A stretch of 64,000 nt of DNA from Azophilus sp965116165 (GCA_965116165.1 OZ220484.1:3038001-3102000), one strand, 5' to 3'; shown: positions 8,449-17,614, numbered from the stretch's first letter. Program-made: numbers and translations. The notes: a model not told the origin generated them from the letters alone.

Positions 8449-9810
8449 CTAACCCTTGAATTCGGCAATCACCCCAGAAATGGATTCCTTGGCATCACCG
8501 AACAGCATACGGGTGTTCTCGCCAAAAAAGAGCGGATTGTCCACACCCGAAAAACCGGAGGCCATGGAACGCTTTAATACGAACACGGTGCGGGCATGGT
8601 CCACATTGATGATCGGCATCCCATGAATCGGGCTGTTTTCATCCTCCCGCGCCGCCGGGTTCACGACATCGTTGGCACCGATCACGACCGCCACATCAAT
8701 GTTGCCGATACGCGGATTGATGTCGTCCATCTCGACGAGTTGATCGTAGGGCACATTGGCTTCCGCGAGCAGCACGTTCATGTGCCCCGGCATGCGTCCC
8801 GCGACGGGGTGAATGGCGAACGAGACCTCGGCGCCGTTGTTCTCCAGAATCTCGCCGAGTTCACGCACCACATGCTGCGCCTGGGCAACCGCCATGCCAT
8901 ACCCCGGTACGAAGGTCACCGAAGAGGCGGCCTCCAGGATCAAATAGGCGTCCTCCGTATTGATCGGCTTGACCTCGCCCTCCACCTTGCTCGCTGTCTT
9001 GACCGCCCCGAAACCGGAGAACAGCACATTGGCCAGTGAACGGTTCATGGCCCTGCACATGATGTTGGTGAGAATGATGCCGGCCGCGCCCACCAACGAG
9101 CCGGCAACGATGAGGATGTTGTTGTTGATGGCGAAACCGGCGGCGCAGGCGGCGAGCCCCGAATAGGAGTTTAGAAGCGATATCACCACCGGCATGTCCG
9201 CGCCGCCGATGGGCAGTACGGCCATAATGCCGAACAGGAAGCTCAGGGCGACGACCGCGTAGAGATACGGCGACTGGACACCGGGCTCCATACAGAACAG
9301 TGCGCCGCAGACGACGAGCGCGGATAGAATCAGACCGTTGACCGGGCGTTGTGCGCCGAACACCACCGCTCGACTGGTCATCACTTCGGAGAGCTTGCCC
9401 CAGGCAATGATACTGCCCGAGAAAGTCAGGCCACCGATGAGGATGGAGAGCAAAATCGTGATGTCGGTGAAGGTCGTATTGCCCGCGCCGTAAAGTGCCG
9501 ACCAACCCACCAGCAAACTCGCAATACCGCCGGAGCCGTTGAACAACGCCACCATCTCGGGCATCGCCGTCATCGCGACCCGTTGAGCGGCAACGGCACC
9601 GATGATGGCGCCCACCGCCGCGGCGACCAATATCCATCGAAACTCGAGAATCTCCTGGGAGAAAAGCGTCACCACCACGGCAATCAACATGCCGACCGAC
9701 GACAGCAGGTTGCCGCGCACGGCGGTGGCGGGCGAACCGAGCTGCTTCAAGCCAAAGATGAATAGCGCCGCGGCGACGATGTACCAAACGTTGATTAGTT
9801 CCAGGGTCAC
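8449..9810 (-). CDS. pntB: NAD(P) transhydrogenase subunit beta
   Basis: About 453 residues. It has an N-terminal membrane domain of roughly nine helices (from ELINVWYIVAAALFIFGLKQ) and a C-terminal NADP(H)-binding domain III with the Rossmann signature VPGYGMAVAQAQHVV at about residue 290, then MPGHMNVLLAEANVPYD. The enzyme uses the proton gradient to reduce NADP+ with NADH. The frame reaches 9876, but the first 22 codons are hydrophilic and Arg-rich. The GTG at 9810, giving MTLELINVW, is the natural start with GGGGAT upstream. It follows pntAb after a 199-bp gap in the order pntAa-pntAb-pntB-ZIP. Confidence 0.93.
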   Translation of the reverse strand: MTLELINVWYIVAAALFIFGLKQLGSPATAVRGNLLSSVGMLIAVVVTLFSQEILEFRWILVAAAVGAIIGAVAAQRVAMTAMPEMVALFNGSGGIASLLVGWSALYGAGNTTFTDITILLSILIGGLTFSGSIIAWGKLSEVMTSRAVVFGAQRPVNGLILSALVVCGALFCMEPGVQSPYLYAVVALSFLFGIMAVLPIGGADMPVVISLLNSYSGLAACAAGFAINNNILIVAGSLVGAAGIILTNIMCRAMNRSLANVLFSGFGAVKTASKVEGEVKPINTEDAYLILEAASSVTFVPGYGMAVAQAQHVVRELGEILENNGAEVSFAIHPVAGRMPGHMNVLLAEANVPYDQLVEMDDINPRIGNIDVAVVIGANDVVNPAAREDENSPIHGMPIINVDHARTVFVLKRSMASGFSGVDNPLFFGENTRMLFGDAKESISGVIAEFKG

Positions 9811-10009
9811 AATGCCATCCCCCGATCGACCGGCCGGCCGTGTTTTCGATTCATCGCCGGCCCGGCGGCCCGCCAAAGAAGCATCGCGATACCCGAAATC
9901 CGGCCCCGCCGCGCGGCATGGTCTTTGCTTCGGAACATCCGCAAGGTGCTCTTTAAGCCACAGACCGGCGGCTGGTATCCGACCGGCAAGGGATGCGCCG
10001 GACCACAGA

Positions 10010-10315
10010 TCACACCCCAGCCCCCGGCTGCCGCGACCCCTGTTTCTTGCGAAACATGCCGAGCATGCGGTTGGTCACCAGGTAGCCGCCGACGACATTG
10101 ATGGTGGCGAACGCGACGGCGAGCGCACCGAGCCAGGTCGCCACCGGGGCGAGGCCCGCGCCCGCCGAGATCAGCGCGCCGACAATGGTGATGCCGGATA
10201 TGGCGTTCGCCCCCGACATCAGCGGTGTGTGCAGCGTCGCCGGCACCTTCGAGATCAACTCGAAGCCGAGAAAGATGGACAGCATCAATACGAGGGCAAG
10301 AAATACGGCTTCCAT
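10010..10315 (-). CDS. pntAb: NAD(P) transhydrogenase subunit alpha, membrane part
   Basis: A 101-residue membrane protein (MEAVFLALVLMLSIFLGFEL...) with the conserved TLHTPLMSGANAISG segment and three to four helices. This is the second half of the alpha subunit when PntA is split into two polypeptides. The open frame extends upstream to 10429, but that N-terminus is basic and unrelated; the ATG at 10315 is the likely start. It lies between pntAa and pntB, giving a three-gene transhydrogenase. Confidence 0.92.
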   Translation of the reverse strand: MEAVFLALVLMLSIFLGFELISKVPATLHTPLMSGANAISGITIVGALISAGAGLAPVATWLGALAVAFATINVVGGYLVTNRMLGMFRKKQGSRQPGAGV

Positions 10316-10435
10316 GGCGCGCTCCGTTCTAGGTACTTTGATTTTTTCGACCCGATGCCGTGCGAATTTTCGGCGCGGCTTCGCGCCCGTCTCTCGCCCC
10401 CTCCCGATGCAACGCGGACCTTTTGCCACGGGCTG

Positions 10436-11563
10436 TTAGAGATTCGCAATCGTCTCATTAACAATGCCGCCGTCTCGGGCAATGACGCAACCGGCAACAA
10501 TCTCATCACTCGGGTCGAGATCGAGGGTCTTTTCCTGCGCATCCCAAAACGCCTCCAGAAGATTGACCAGATTCGCCGAATACATGTCGCTGGCGTGCCG
10601 GCCGACGTCGGAGGGCAAATTGCCGAGGCCGACGATCTTGACACCGCCGACATCGATCACCTCGTTTAACACCGAGCCTTCCACATTGCCGCCGGATTCC
10701 ACCGCCATATCCACCACGACGCTGCCCGGACGCATGGCTTGCACCATATCGGCGGTGACGATGCGGGGCGCCGGACGGCCAAAAACCTGGGCGGTGGTGA
10801 TGACGACATCGGATTGGACGATAACGCGCTTTTGCCCTTCCCTCTGCAATTCGAGTTGTTCCGCGGTGAGTTCCCTCGCATAGCCCTGTTCGGTCTGGCC
10901 GATTTCGCCAAGGTCGATCTCGACGAACTTGGCGCCGAGCGAGCGCACTTGCTCCGCCACCACCGGGCGCGTGTCGAACGCTTCCACCCGGGCACCGAGC
11001 CGCTTGGCGGTGGCGATGGCCTGCAAGCCAGCCACACCGGCCCCGATAACAAATACCCGCGAGGGCGCAATCGTACCGGCGGGGGTCATCATCATCGGGA
11101 AGATTTTGCGACTGTGATTGGCTGCCAGAATGACCGTCACATAGCCCGCCAAGTTGGCCTGGGACGACAGCGCATCCATTTTTTGCGCCCTGGTGGTGCG
11201 CGGGATCATCTCCATTGAGATGAGCACGACCCCCTGGGCGGCAAGGGATTCCACCAGGGGCTTTTCATTGAACGGATCAAGGAAGCTGATGTGGATACAG
11301 CCGGATTTGAGCGGCGATGCCTCGGCAACGGCCGGCTTGCGCACCCGCAGCACGATGTCCGCCGTGCCGAGCAATGCCGCTCGATCTTCGCCCATGGACG
11401 CGCCCGCGGATTCATATTCCGCGTCCGCATAGCCCGCCGCCGCGCCCGCGCCGGCCTCGATGACGACATCGAATCCCGCCGCCACCAGTTTCTTCACGCC
11501 GACGGGCACGAGCGCCACCCGCCGTTCGCCGGGCCAGGTTTCCTTGGGCGTGGCAATGAGCAT
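10436..11563 (-). CDS. pntAa: NAD(P) transhydrogenase subunit alpha, NAD-binding part
   Basis: A 375-residue protein of the alanine dehydrogenase/transhydrogenase family. The start MLIATPKETWPGERRVALVP, the RKPAVAEASPLKSGCIHISF segment and the nucleotide-binding loop VIGAGVAGLQAIATAKRLGA (about residues 172-191) are diagnostic. It binds NAD(H) and passes hydride to domain III of PntB. Length is right for a split alpha subunit. It is the first gene of the pnt operon, about 90 bp downstream of the convergent-facing Smr gene on the same strand. Confidence 0.93.
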   Translation of the reverse strand: MLIATPKETWPGERRVALVPVGVKKLVAAGFDVVIEAGAGAAAGYADAEYESAGASMGEDRAALLGTADIVLRVRKPAVAEASPLKSGCIHISFLDPFNEKPLVESLAAQGVVLISMEMIPRTTRAQKMDALSSQANLAGYVTVILAANHSRKIFPMMMTPAGTIAPSRVFVIGAGVAGLQAIATAKRLGARVEAFDTRPVVAEQVRSLGAKFVEIDLGEIGQTEQGYARELTAEQLELQREGQKRVIVQSDVVITTAQVFGRPAPRIVTADMVQAMRPGSVVVDMAVESGGNVEGSVLNEVIDVGGVKIVGLGNLPSDVGRHASDMYSANLVNLLEAFWDAQEKTLDLDPSDEIVAGCVIARDGGIVNETIANL

Positions 11564-11654
11564 GAACGTTCCCGTTGGTTTCCGGGCCCCCTCCGGTTGT
11601 CATGCGGAGGGCGAAGGGGCGGACTTTACAAGACGGCCCGCCGAATGCAAGGGG

Positions 11655-12236
11655 TCAATCGCCAACGCGGGAGCCGGTATCGCGAACCCCGCCGATTCGC
11701 AGCAGAACGTATAGAGCGCCGCTGCCGCCATCGCGCGCCGGGGCGCTCGCATAGGCGACAATATCGGGCACCTCGCGCAGCCAATGGACGACATGGCTTT
11801 TCAGCCGGGCCGGGGTTGCGCTGAACTCGCCGCGGCCATGCACAATGGCCACGCAGCGTCGGCCCCGCTCGCGACACAGGGTAAGAAAATGGTAAACCGC
11901 CTCCCGGGCCTCCCGCACGGTGAAGTGATGGAGGTCCAAACGCCCCTCGACAGGATACCGGCCCCGCTGCAACTTCCGCAAAACACGCGGCTGAACACCG
12001 TCCTTTTTGAATTCGACCACATCGTGCGGAGCGAGTTGCGCCACTTCCCCGGTGTGCAGATGGTTGCGGTCGGGTTCAAGATGGGTGCTTACTGCGGCCT
12101 CCCGACGCCGCAACTGTCCGGGGCTCGGCGTTGTTCGCCGCGCACTTGCCACGGGACGAACGGGACGATGCTTGAGCGGCTTCACCCCGGCCATGGCCTT
12201 GCGGAACACATCGTCTTCCATCCGCCGTTTTGTCAT
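11655..12236 (-). CDS. Smr domain protein
   Basis: A 193-residue protein with a C-terminal Smr domain: the LDLHHFTVREAREAV motif (LDLHG-type, about residues 99-113) and IVHGRGE at about 130, the expected nucleic-acid-binding and nicking motifs. The N-terminal half is basic and probably disordered. Stand-alone Smr proteins (YdaL/SmrA/SmrB type) are DNA or RNA endonucleases; SmrB acts on collided ribosomes. Which type this is cannot be decided by eye. The gene precedes pntAa on the same strand and is flanked upstream by MITE copies. Confidence 0.85.
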   Translation of the reverse strand: MTKRRMEDDVFRKAMAGVKPLKHRPVRPVASARRTTPSPGQLRRREAAVSTHLEPDRNHLHTGEVAQLAPHDVVEFKKDGVQPRVLRKLQRGRYPVEGRLDLHHFTVREAREAVYHFLTLCRERGRRCVAIVHGRGEFSATPARLKSHVVHWLREVPDIVAYASAPARDGGSGALYVLLRIGGVRDTGSRVGD

Positions 12237-12279
12237 AATTCGGCCATTCTCCGAACTCCCTCAACGCATGCTATTTCAT

Positions 12280-12379
12280 GGGAATTATATCGATTAGTTG
12301 ACAAAACCCAACATGTGGTGGTTTCCCGCCACTAAAGCCTCAGTATATAGTGGCATGTCAACTTATGTATATATGTCCC
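12280..12379 (+). mobile_element. MITE-B copy 1
   Basis: A complete 100-bp copy. The left end GGGAATTATATCGATTAGTT and right end ...TTATGTATATATGTCCC form imperfect inverted repeats of about 24 bp. The flanks (TATTTCAT / ATTGGGAA) do not match, so its target duplication has been lost, possibly by recombination with the copy that starts 3 bp later. Confidence 0.75.
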
Positions 12380-12382
12380 ATT

Positions 12383-12583
12383 GGGAAAGTATATCGATGA
12401 GTTGATAGAACCCAACAGGCGGTGGTTTTCAGCCACTAAGGAACCTCTGATTAATCCTGTAGCAGCGGCATCCGAGTTAATAAAATCAAGAGTGTACGAA
12501 TAGCTCAATGCTGCTCTATCGAATTGTGCAGACCTTTCCTAAATCCTCAACATATAGTGTGACAACCTACGTATATCAATCCC
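12383..12583 (+). mobile_element. MITE-B copy 2, interrupted by MITE-A
   Basis: The left part of B (12383-12439, GGGAAAGTATATCGATGAGT...) continues after the inserted MITE-A at 12539-12583 (CTAAATCCTCAACATATAGTG...). The interrupting A copy is flanked by CTAA on both sides. That 4-bp sequence occurs once at the same place in intact B copies, so the insertion history is clear: A went into B. Confidence 0.8.
12440..12538 (+). mobile_element. MITE-A inserted in MITE-B
   Basis: A 99-bp copy beginning GGAACCTCTGATTAATCCTG and ending in ...GTGCAGACCTTTC. Target duplication CTAA at 12436-12439 and 12539-12542. TTGTGCAGACC near the right end differs from the consensus TTGTTCAGACC. Confidence 0.8.
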
Positions 12584-12614
12584 CTCGATTAACCCCGATT
12601 CTATTAACCCGAAC

Positions 12615-12648
12615 GCGTGACTACAGGTTTAATCGGAGTTTCATTAGA
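12615..12648 (-). repeat. Degenerate MITE-A end, inverted
   Basis: GTGACTACAGGTTTAATCGG followed by AGTTTCATTAG resembles the reverse complement of the left end of MITE-A (CGACTACAGGATTAATCAGA). Only about 34 bp remain. Confidence 0.4.
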
Positions 12649-12710
12649 ATGGGCGGACAGCGGTGCCGGGCGCGGGCGGCAATGTCACACCGGGCGCGGA
12701 TATGGCCTCT

Positions 12711-12786
12711 GCGGGAATAGCTCAGTTGGTAGAGCCTTTGCTTCCCAAGCAAAATGTCGCGGGTTCGAGTCCCGTTTCCCGCTCCA
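12711..12786 (+). tRNA. glyU: tRNA-Gly (anticodon CCC)
   Basis: A 76-nt cloverleaf: acceptor stem GCGGGAA/TTCCCGC, D arm GCTC-AGTTGGTA-GAGC, anticodon arm TTTGC-TTCCCAA-GCAAA with anticodon CCC, T arm GCGGG-TTCGAGT-CCCGT, discriminator T and encoded CCA at 12784-12786. It decodes GGG. It lies just upstream of the Deg protease gene, and a patch of transposon debris lies immediately 5'. Confidence 0.96.
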
Positions 12787-12829
12787 TTTCTACGGTGTTT
12801 AGGAACCAACAACAGACATACAACGTCCT

Positions 12830-14200
12830 ATGCCTGCGACTCGATTTGTTGCTTTTGCCTGTACTTTGATTCTGGCCGGCGCCGCGACGCTGGCCGTGCC
12901 CGCGCACGCGGCGCTGCCTTTGGAACTGCCGGGCGGCCAGGACATGCCGACCCTCGCCCCCATGCTCGACCGGGTCAATCCGGCCGTGGTCAACATCGCC
13001 ACCTCCACCACGGTGCCCGTTAGAAATCCCCTCTTTGAAGACCCTTTCTTCCGGCGTTTTTTCAACCTGCCCAACCAGCAGCGCTACCGCCAAACACGCA
13101 GCGCCGGCAGTGGCGTGGTGGTGGATGCGGAGCGCGGCTACATCATTACCAATAGTCATGTTGTGCAGCGTGCCGACAACATCGAGGTAACGCTCTCCGA
13201 CGGTCGCCTGTTGGGCGCAACCCTGGTGGGCAGCGACCCGCAGGTCGATCTCGCCGTGCTCAGGGTGGATGCGGAGGAACTGATCGAGATTGGATTTGCC
13301 GACTCCGACAGCCTGCGGGTCGGCGACTTTGTGGTTGCCATCGGCAACCCTTTCGGTCTCAATCAGACGGTTACCAGCGGTATCGTCAGCGCGCTTGGCC
13401 GGAGCGGCCTGGGCATTGAGGGCTATGAAGATTTCATTCAGACCGACGCCTCCATCAACCCGGGTAATTCAGGTGGTGCGCTGGTCGATCTTTCCGGACG
13501 CCTGGTGGGTATCAACACCGCGATTTTCGCGCCTGCCGGGGGCAATGTCGGCATCGGCTTCGCCATTCCTTCCAACATGGCCCGTGCCGTCATGGGCCAA
13601 TTGATCGATCACGGCGAGGTCCGGCGTGGACACTTGGGTATCGTGATTCAGGATTTGGCGCCCGAATTGGCCGAGGCGTTCGATGTGGATTATCGGGAAG
13701 GCGTTTTGGTGGTGGAGGTGATGCCGGAAAGTTCGGCGGAGGCCGCCGGTATCGAGGCGGGCGACATCATCACGCGGGTGCGTGACCGCGAGGTCGGCAA
13801 TGTGGACGAATTCAAGAGCCAGACCGCAACCATATTCATCGGCAACGAGGTGGAGCTTGAGGTATTGCGCGAGGGCCGCACCCGGAAACTGAGCCTTAAG
13901 GTCAAGGAAGACGATCTTGAAAAGGTACGCGGTGCCCGCATTGATCGGCGCCTGTCGGGTATCGAGTTGCAGAACTTCCGCGACCAGGAGGAAGTCGGTG
14001 CCGGGGTGCTCGTTACCGGTGTCGATGCGGACAGCGGGGCCGCCCGGGCGGGATTACGGCCGGGCGACGTGATCGTTTCGGTGAATCGTCAAACGATCCG
14101 CGATTTGCGGAATTTGCGCGAGGCGGTACAGCTCAACGCGCAACAGATTCTGCTCAGGGTGTATCGATCCGGGCGGTTCGGATATATCGCAATCCGCTAG
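12830..14200 (+). CDS. degQ: Periplasmic serine protease, DegQ/HtrA family
   Basis: A 456-residue protein with a Sec signal peptide (residues 1-27, ending PAHA). The trypsin-like domain has the triad His110 (TNSHVV), Asp140 (VDLAVL) and Ser214 (GNSGGAL). Two PDZ domains follow at about residues 265-355 and 370-455 (RGHLGIVIQDL; GVLVTGVDADSGAARAGL). It degrades or refolds misfolded envelope proteins. The Q-linker of DegP is short here (NLPNQQRYRQ), favouring DegQ over DegP. The gene is monocistronic, between tRNA-Gly and a MITE-A copy. Confidence 0.93.
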   Translation: MPATRFVAFACTLILAGAATLAVPAHAALPLELPGGQDMPTLAPMLDRVNPAVVNIATSTTVPVRNPLFEDPFFRRFFNLPNQQRYRQTRSAGSGVVVDAERGYIITNSHVVQRADNIEVTLSDGRLLGATLVGSDPQVDLAVLRVDAEELIEIGFADSDSLRVGDFVVAIGNPFGLNQTVTSGIVSALGRSGLGIEGYEDFIQTDASINPGNSGGALVDLSGRLVGINTAIFAPAGGNVGIGFAIPSNMARAVMGQLIDHGEVRRGHLGIVIQDLAPELAEAFDVDYREGVLVVEVMPESSAEAAGIEAGDIITRVRDREVGNVDEFKSQTATIFIGNEVELEVLREGRTRKLSLKVKEDDLEKVRGARIDRRLSGIELQNFRDQEEVGAGVLVTGVDADSGAARAGLRPGDVIVSVNRQTIRDLRNLREAVQLNAQQILLRVYRSGRFGYIAIR

Positions 14201-14231
14201 GAAAGTCCGAACAAGTCATTTCCGCCATTAG

Positions 14232-14330
14232 GGAACCTCTGATTAATCCCGTAGTCGGGGCATCGAATTTAATGAAATCAATAGTCTACGAATAGATCGA
14301 TGCTGCTCTGTCGAATTGTTCAGACCTTCC
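14232..14330 (+). mobile_element. MITE-A, intact with TTAG duplication
   Basis: An intact 99-bp copy with exact 4-bp target duplications TTAG (14228-14231 and 14331-14334). Terminal inverted repeats GGAACCTCTGATTAAT / GGAAGGTCTGAACAAT (reverse complement of the right end) match at 12 of 16 positions. YTAR duplications and GGAAGGTCTGA-type ends are known from the IS5 family, so an IS5-like transposase probably moves it. Confidence 0.85.
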
Positions 14331-14390
14331 TTAGCGCCGCGCAAGAAGGGCAATACCCGCCCCCACTGATGTCGGCGGCTGCAATCTCCC

Positions 14391-15473
14391 TCAGTCGAAT
14401 AGGATCACATTGCGCGCGACCTCACCGGTCTTGAGTTGTTCAAGCGCATCGTTGACTTGTTCGAGCCTAATGCGGCCGGAGATCAGGTTGTCCAAGTGCA
14501 GCCTGCCTCGCAGGTAAAAATCGACGAAGCGTGGCATATCCACGCGGAAGCGGTTGGAGCCCATGTTGGAACCCTGCAACTTCTTCTCGCCCAGTAACTC
14601 GGGGCCGTGAATTTCGACCATGGTGCCCACCGGAATCATGCCGATAATGGTGGCGGTACCACCGCGGCGAACCATCTTGAACGCCTGCTGCGCGGTCTCG
14701 GCCAGGCCAATGGCCTCGAAGGCGTAGTGAACACCGCCGCCCGTGAGTTCCCGGACGGCGGCGACGGGGTTGATGTCCACCGCATCCACTTGATCCGTGG
14801 CACCAAACTTCAGCGCCAGATCCAGCTTGGCGGGAACACGGTCAATGGCGATGATGCGGCCGGCACCGGCTATGGCCGCCCCGTTGATTGCCGACAAGCC
14901 GATCCCGCCACAGCCGATGACCGCCACCGTGCTGCCGGGGGCCACAGCCGCCGTGTGGATTACCGCGCCCACCCCCGTGGTCACGCCGCAGCCGATGAGC
15001 GCCGCCCGATCGAGGGGCATGTCTTTGCGAATTTTGGCGATGGCGTGTTCGTGCACCAACATGTATTCGGCGAACGACGAAAGGTTCAGGAATTGGGCGA
15101 TGCTCTCGCCATTGTTGCTGAGTCGGGATGGTTCGCCGGTTGACCGCTGCAATTCCGGCTCGGAGCAGAGGGACATGTGGCCGGTCAGGCAGTGTTCGCA
15201 ATGCCCGCAAAACGCCGACAGGCAGGTAATCACATGGTCGCCGGGTTGCACGTAGGAGACCATGCCGCCAACCGCCTCCACGACGCCGGCGGATTCGTGT
15301 CCGAGCACGGCGGGCAGGGGATGGGGATAGGAACCGTCCTGAAAGTGCAGGTCCGAGTGGCAAACACCGGCGGCGGCGGTTCTCACCAAAACTTCCCGGG
15401 GGCCGGGGTCGCCGTGTTGGATATCCTCGATTTGCAGAGGCTTGTTGACTTCGCGCAGTACGGCCGCTTTCAC
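14391..15473 (-). CDS. Zinc-dependent alcohol dehydrogenase (MDR, class III-like)
   Basis: A 360-residue medium-chain dehydrogenase. Catalytic zinc ligands lie in GVCHSDLH and GHESAGVVEAVG. Structural zinc cysteines are in CGHCEHCLTGHMSLC, and the Rossmann loop is VIGCGGIGLSAINGAAIAGA. The overall pattern resembles the formaldehyde/NDMA-dependent and glutathione-dependent alcohol dehydrogenase branch. The frame is open to 15515, but GGAGGG sits 4 bp before the GTG at 15473 (MKAAVLREVNKPL), making that the likely start. The physiological alcohol is unknown. Confidence 0.88.
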   Translation of the reverse strand: MKAAVLREVNKPLQIEDIQHGDPGPREVLVRTAAAGVCHSDLHFQDGSYPHPLPAVLGHESAGVVEAVGGMVSYVQPGDHVITCLSAFCGHCEHCLTGHMSLCSEPELQRSTGEPSRLSNNGESIAQFLNLSSFAEYMLVHEHAIAKIRKDMPLDRAALIGCGVTTGVGAVIHTAAVAPGSTVAVIGCGGIGLSAINGAAIAGAGRIIAIDRVPAKLDLALKFGATDQVDAVDINPVAAVRELTGGGVHYAFEAIGLAETAQQAFKMVRRGGTATIIGMIPVGTMVEIHGPELLGEKKLQGSNMGSNRFRVDMPRFVDFYLRGRLHLDNLISGRIRLEQVNDALEQLKTGEVARNVILFD

Positions 15474-15612
15474 GATCCCTCCGGGCTCGGGTGCATTGGG
15501 GAGTTTGCCAAACACTCGGGTTGATTACTATGGGAATGACATGCTCTTGCGATGGGATTTGCCGGGTGCCTTCTGTGCCACTCATAGAGTCGCATTTCCG
15601 AGTTTCGGCGTA

Positions 15613-15664
15613 GCAAGTCTGTCGTCGATGTCAACAACTATTTTGTGACTTTGCGATATAATCC
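15613..15664 (+). repeat. Repeat H, right-end copy
   Basis: Contains a 22-bp block (15619-15640) whose exact reverse complement is at 62378-62399, followed by GACTTTGCGATATAATCC (15647-15664), which recurs in direct orientation at 62413-62430. The simplest reading is a ~75-bp element with terminal inverted repeats GGATTATATCGCAAAGTC, of which each locus keeps one end. The TATAAT inside the end could also act as a -10 box. Confidence 0.5.
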
Positions 15665-15670
15665 TCGCAC

Positions 15671-16606
15671 TCAGAATAGCCTAGCAACATCCTCCACCGA
15701 TTCCCGCAGGCGGCGCTCCTCAATGCCGCCGATGCGCAGGCGCGTTACAACCATGTGGCTGACCCCCAGGGTTTCCCGGTATTCATCCAATCTGGCCGCC
15801 ACATAGGCGCGGTCACCAACAATCGCCCAATCATCCACACTAACGGAATCGTCCCGAAGGGGGCGGCCCGCGGCACCGAGACGCGCCCTCACCTCGCGCA
15901 CCTCGTGCCGGCCCCGACCGACAAAAACCGTTCGCATGACTGGCCGCACCGTCAACGCGCCGTGCCCCGCCGATGCGGCCGCCTCGGCGTGCAGGGCACA
16001 GTTCGCCTGTAGAGACCCCAGCGTTTCCATGGGCGAGGCGAGATAGGGCAAGCCCAGCCGTCCGGCCTGGGCAAGCGCCTTGGGGCCGAACGCCGCCACC
16101 CAAATCGGCGGATGCGGTCGCTGTACCGGCAGGGGGTCGAGAAGAACGGCCTCGCCATCCGCACCGAAATGGATGGACTGGCCCGACCAGGCGCGCAACA
16201 TCACCGCCAGGTTGCGCTCAAACCGTTCGCGCTTTTCCCTGGGCGCCACATCGAAGGCGCGCAGCATCGCCGATGCGTAGCCCCGCCCAACGCCGAGAAT
16301 GACCCGGCCGTTCGACAGGCGGTCAAGCACCGCAACCTGTTCGGCGGCCTGCAGCGGATTGCGCAGGGGCACGAGGTAGGAAGTGGTGCCGAGACGCAAC
16401 CGCCTTGTGCCCGACGCCACCGCGGCGAGCAACATCAGGGGATCGGGAATGGCGTTTTCGATAAAGTGGCTTTCCGGTAGCCAATAGGATTGATAGCCTA
16501 GGGACTCGGCCACCCGTGCCTGGCGGGAAAGCGATTCCGCCGATCGGTCGGTGAAGTCCCAGGGCGTCAGGCCCCAATGCATCTTGCCGACATCAGGCTC
16601 TGACAT
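15671..16606 (-). CDS. LLM-class flavin-dependent oxidoreductase
   Basis: A 311-residue luciferase-like monooxygenase family protein. The TIM-barrel motifs are visible: ARVAESLGYQSYWLPESHF, RRLRLGTTSYLVPLRNPLQA, the SNGRVILGVGRGY phosphate-side loop and RPHPPIWVAAFGPKAL. Such enzymes use reduced flavin and O2 or F420 on varied substrates. No flavin reductase or pathway genes are adjacent, so the substrate is unknown. Length is close to the family norm (320-350). Confidence 0.88.
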   Translation of the reverse strand: MSEPDVGKMHWGLTPWDFTDRSAESLSRQARVAESLGYQSYWLPESHFIENAIPDPLMLLAAVASGTRRLRLGTTSYLVPLRNPLQAAEQVAVLDRLSNGRVILGVGRGYASAMLRAFDVAPREKRERFERNLAVMLRAWSGQSIHFGADGEAVLLDPLPVQRPHPPIWVAAFGPKALAQAGRLGLPYLASPMETLGSLQANCALHAEAAASAGHGALTVRPVMRTVFVGRGRHEVREVRARLGAAGRPLRDDSVSVDDWAIVGDRAYVAARLDEYRETLGVSHMVVTRLRIGGIEERRLRESVEDVARLF

Positions 16607-16738
16607 ATTGGGGATCCACCCAATATCTGGCCATACATTCCACTATCCGGTTTAGGCGCTCCTCTGTCGGGACCGGGCCGCGCGGCAACCCGTTCGCCGC
16701 GCCGTCGTTCGAGCCACGACCCAGCCCGCCGCATCGCA

Positions 16739-17614
16739 TCATGGGGTATTGGTCGCTTCGTGACGGCGTCGCGCCAGCATCATCACGCGCATGCTCGCCG
16801 TCACCGCCGCGGCGTGGCGACGCATGGCAAAATCCGCGTACAACGGGTCGTCGTCGAGAAGCACGCACTGCTCGGAGTGCCCGCAGGGAAATCTGGCGCT
16901 CCGGCCAAAACGGTTGCCGGCCGGGCCATAGGAGCCGAACCGGGCTGGATTCTCGTGCGGTCGCCAGAACACTTCCCAAGTTACCGGCAATCCCTCGATT
17001 GTCCGCTGTACCGACAGGAGTGTATCGCGGGCCGTCTCCTCGAGCACAGCGCCATAGTCGAGCGCCGGTTTGCGGACATCCCCGCAGCTTGCCGCCACCA
17101 ATTCGGCCACGCCCTTCTCATCGACGGGATAACGATCGAAACGGTCCTGCAGCGAGAGGCGCCACCAGCGCGTGGCGTACACGGGCACCGCGTGCGGCGG
17201 TGAGGTGACGTCCTGGACATACCCGACAATGCGGCCCAGATGGCGGTAATGATTATTGTCCGTTGCGGCGGCCTCCAATCGTCTGGCGATTTTGTGGAAG
17301 TGCTCGTCAAAGCGCGTATCCATGACCCACAGAATGTCCCGACCGCCGACACCGCTGCGATCATAGTAATTCCAGCGAAACATGCGCACGAACCAATTGG
17401 TGTCCGCCTGCCGCGCGTTGGCCTTGGCGATGATGCGCACCTGCAAGGCGTTGTATCGGGGCAATTCGGTATCGGCGAAGCAGTCAAGGAGCTGCCGGGC
17501 CGCAATGAACGTCAGTTTCCGATGGATATCGGGTTCGTAGGCAAACGACAACGACGCCATGCACAACAACAGCGCCGATGCGCCAGCGTGAAACGGAGTT
17601 CTCAAATTCTCCAT
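16739..17614 (-). CDS. Secreted phospholipase C/P1-nuclease-like protein
   Basis: A 291-residue protein with a signal peptide (HAGASALLLCMASLSFAYE). Landmarks of the zinc-dependent phospholipase C / S1-P1 nuclease fold include DIHRKLTFIAARQLL near the mature N-terminus and HLGRIVGYVQDVTSPPHAVP, an H-x(8)-QDxxxPxH pattern expected to bind zinc. DEHFHKIA and DNNHYRHL add further histidines. The frame starts at 17683, but the ATG at 17614 places the hydrophobic segment correctly. Probable periplasmic or secreted hydrolase; the substrate cannot be read. Confidence 0.6.
   Translation of the reverse strand: MENLRTPFHAGASALLLCMASLSFAYEPDIHRKLTFIAARQLLDCFADTELPRYNALQVRIIAKANARQADTNWFVRMFRWNYYDRSGVGGRDILWVMDTRFDEHFHKIARRLEAAATDNNHYRHLGRIVGYVQDVTSPPHAVPVYATRWWRLSLQDRFDRYPVDEKGVAELVAASCGDVRKPALDYGAVLEETARDTLLSVQRTIEGLPVTWEVFWRPHENPARFGSYGPAGNRFGRSARFPCGHSEQCVLLDDDPLYADFAMRRHAAAVTASMRVMMLARRRHEATNTP

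Noticed and set aside
12280..12583. A phage attachment site next to tRNA-Gly
   Set aside because: The repeats upstream are MITE-B and MITE-A; no integrase and no duplicated tRNA 3' end are seen.
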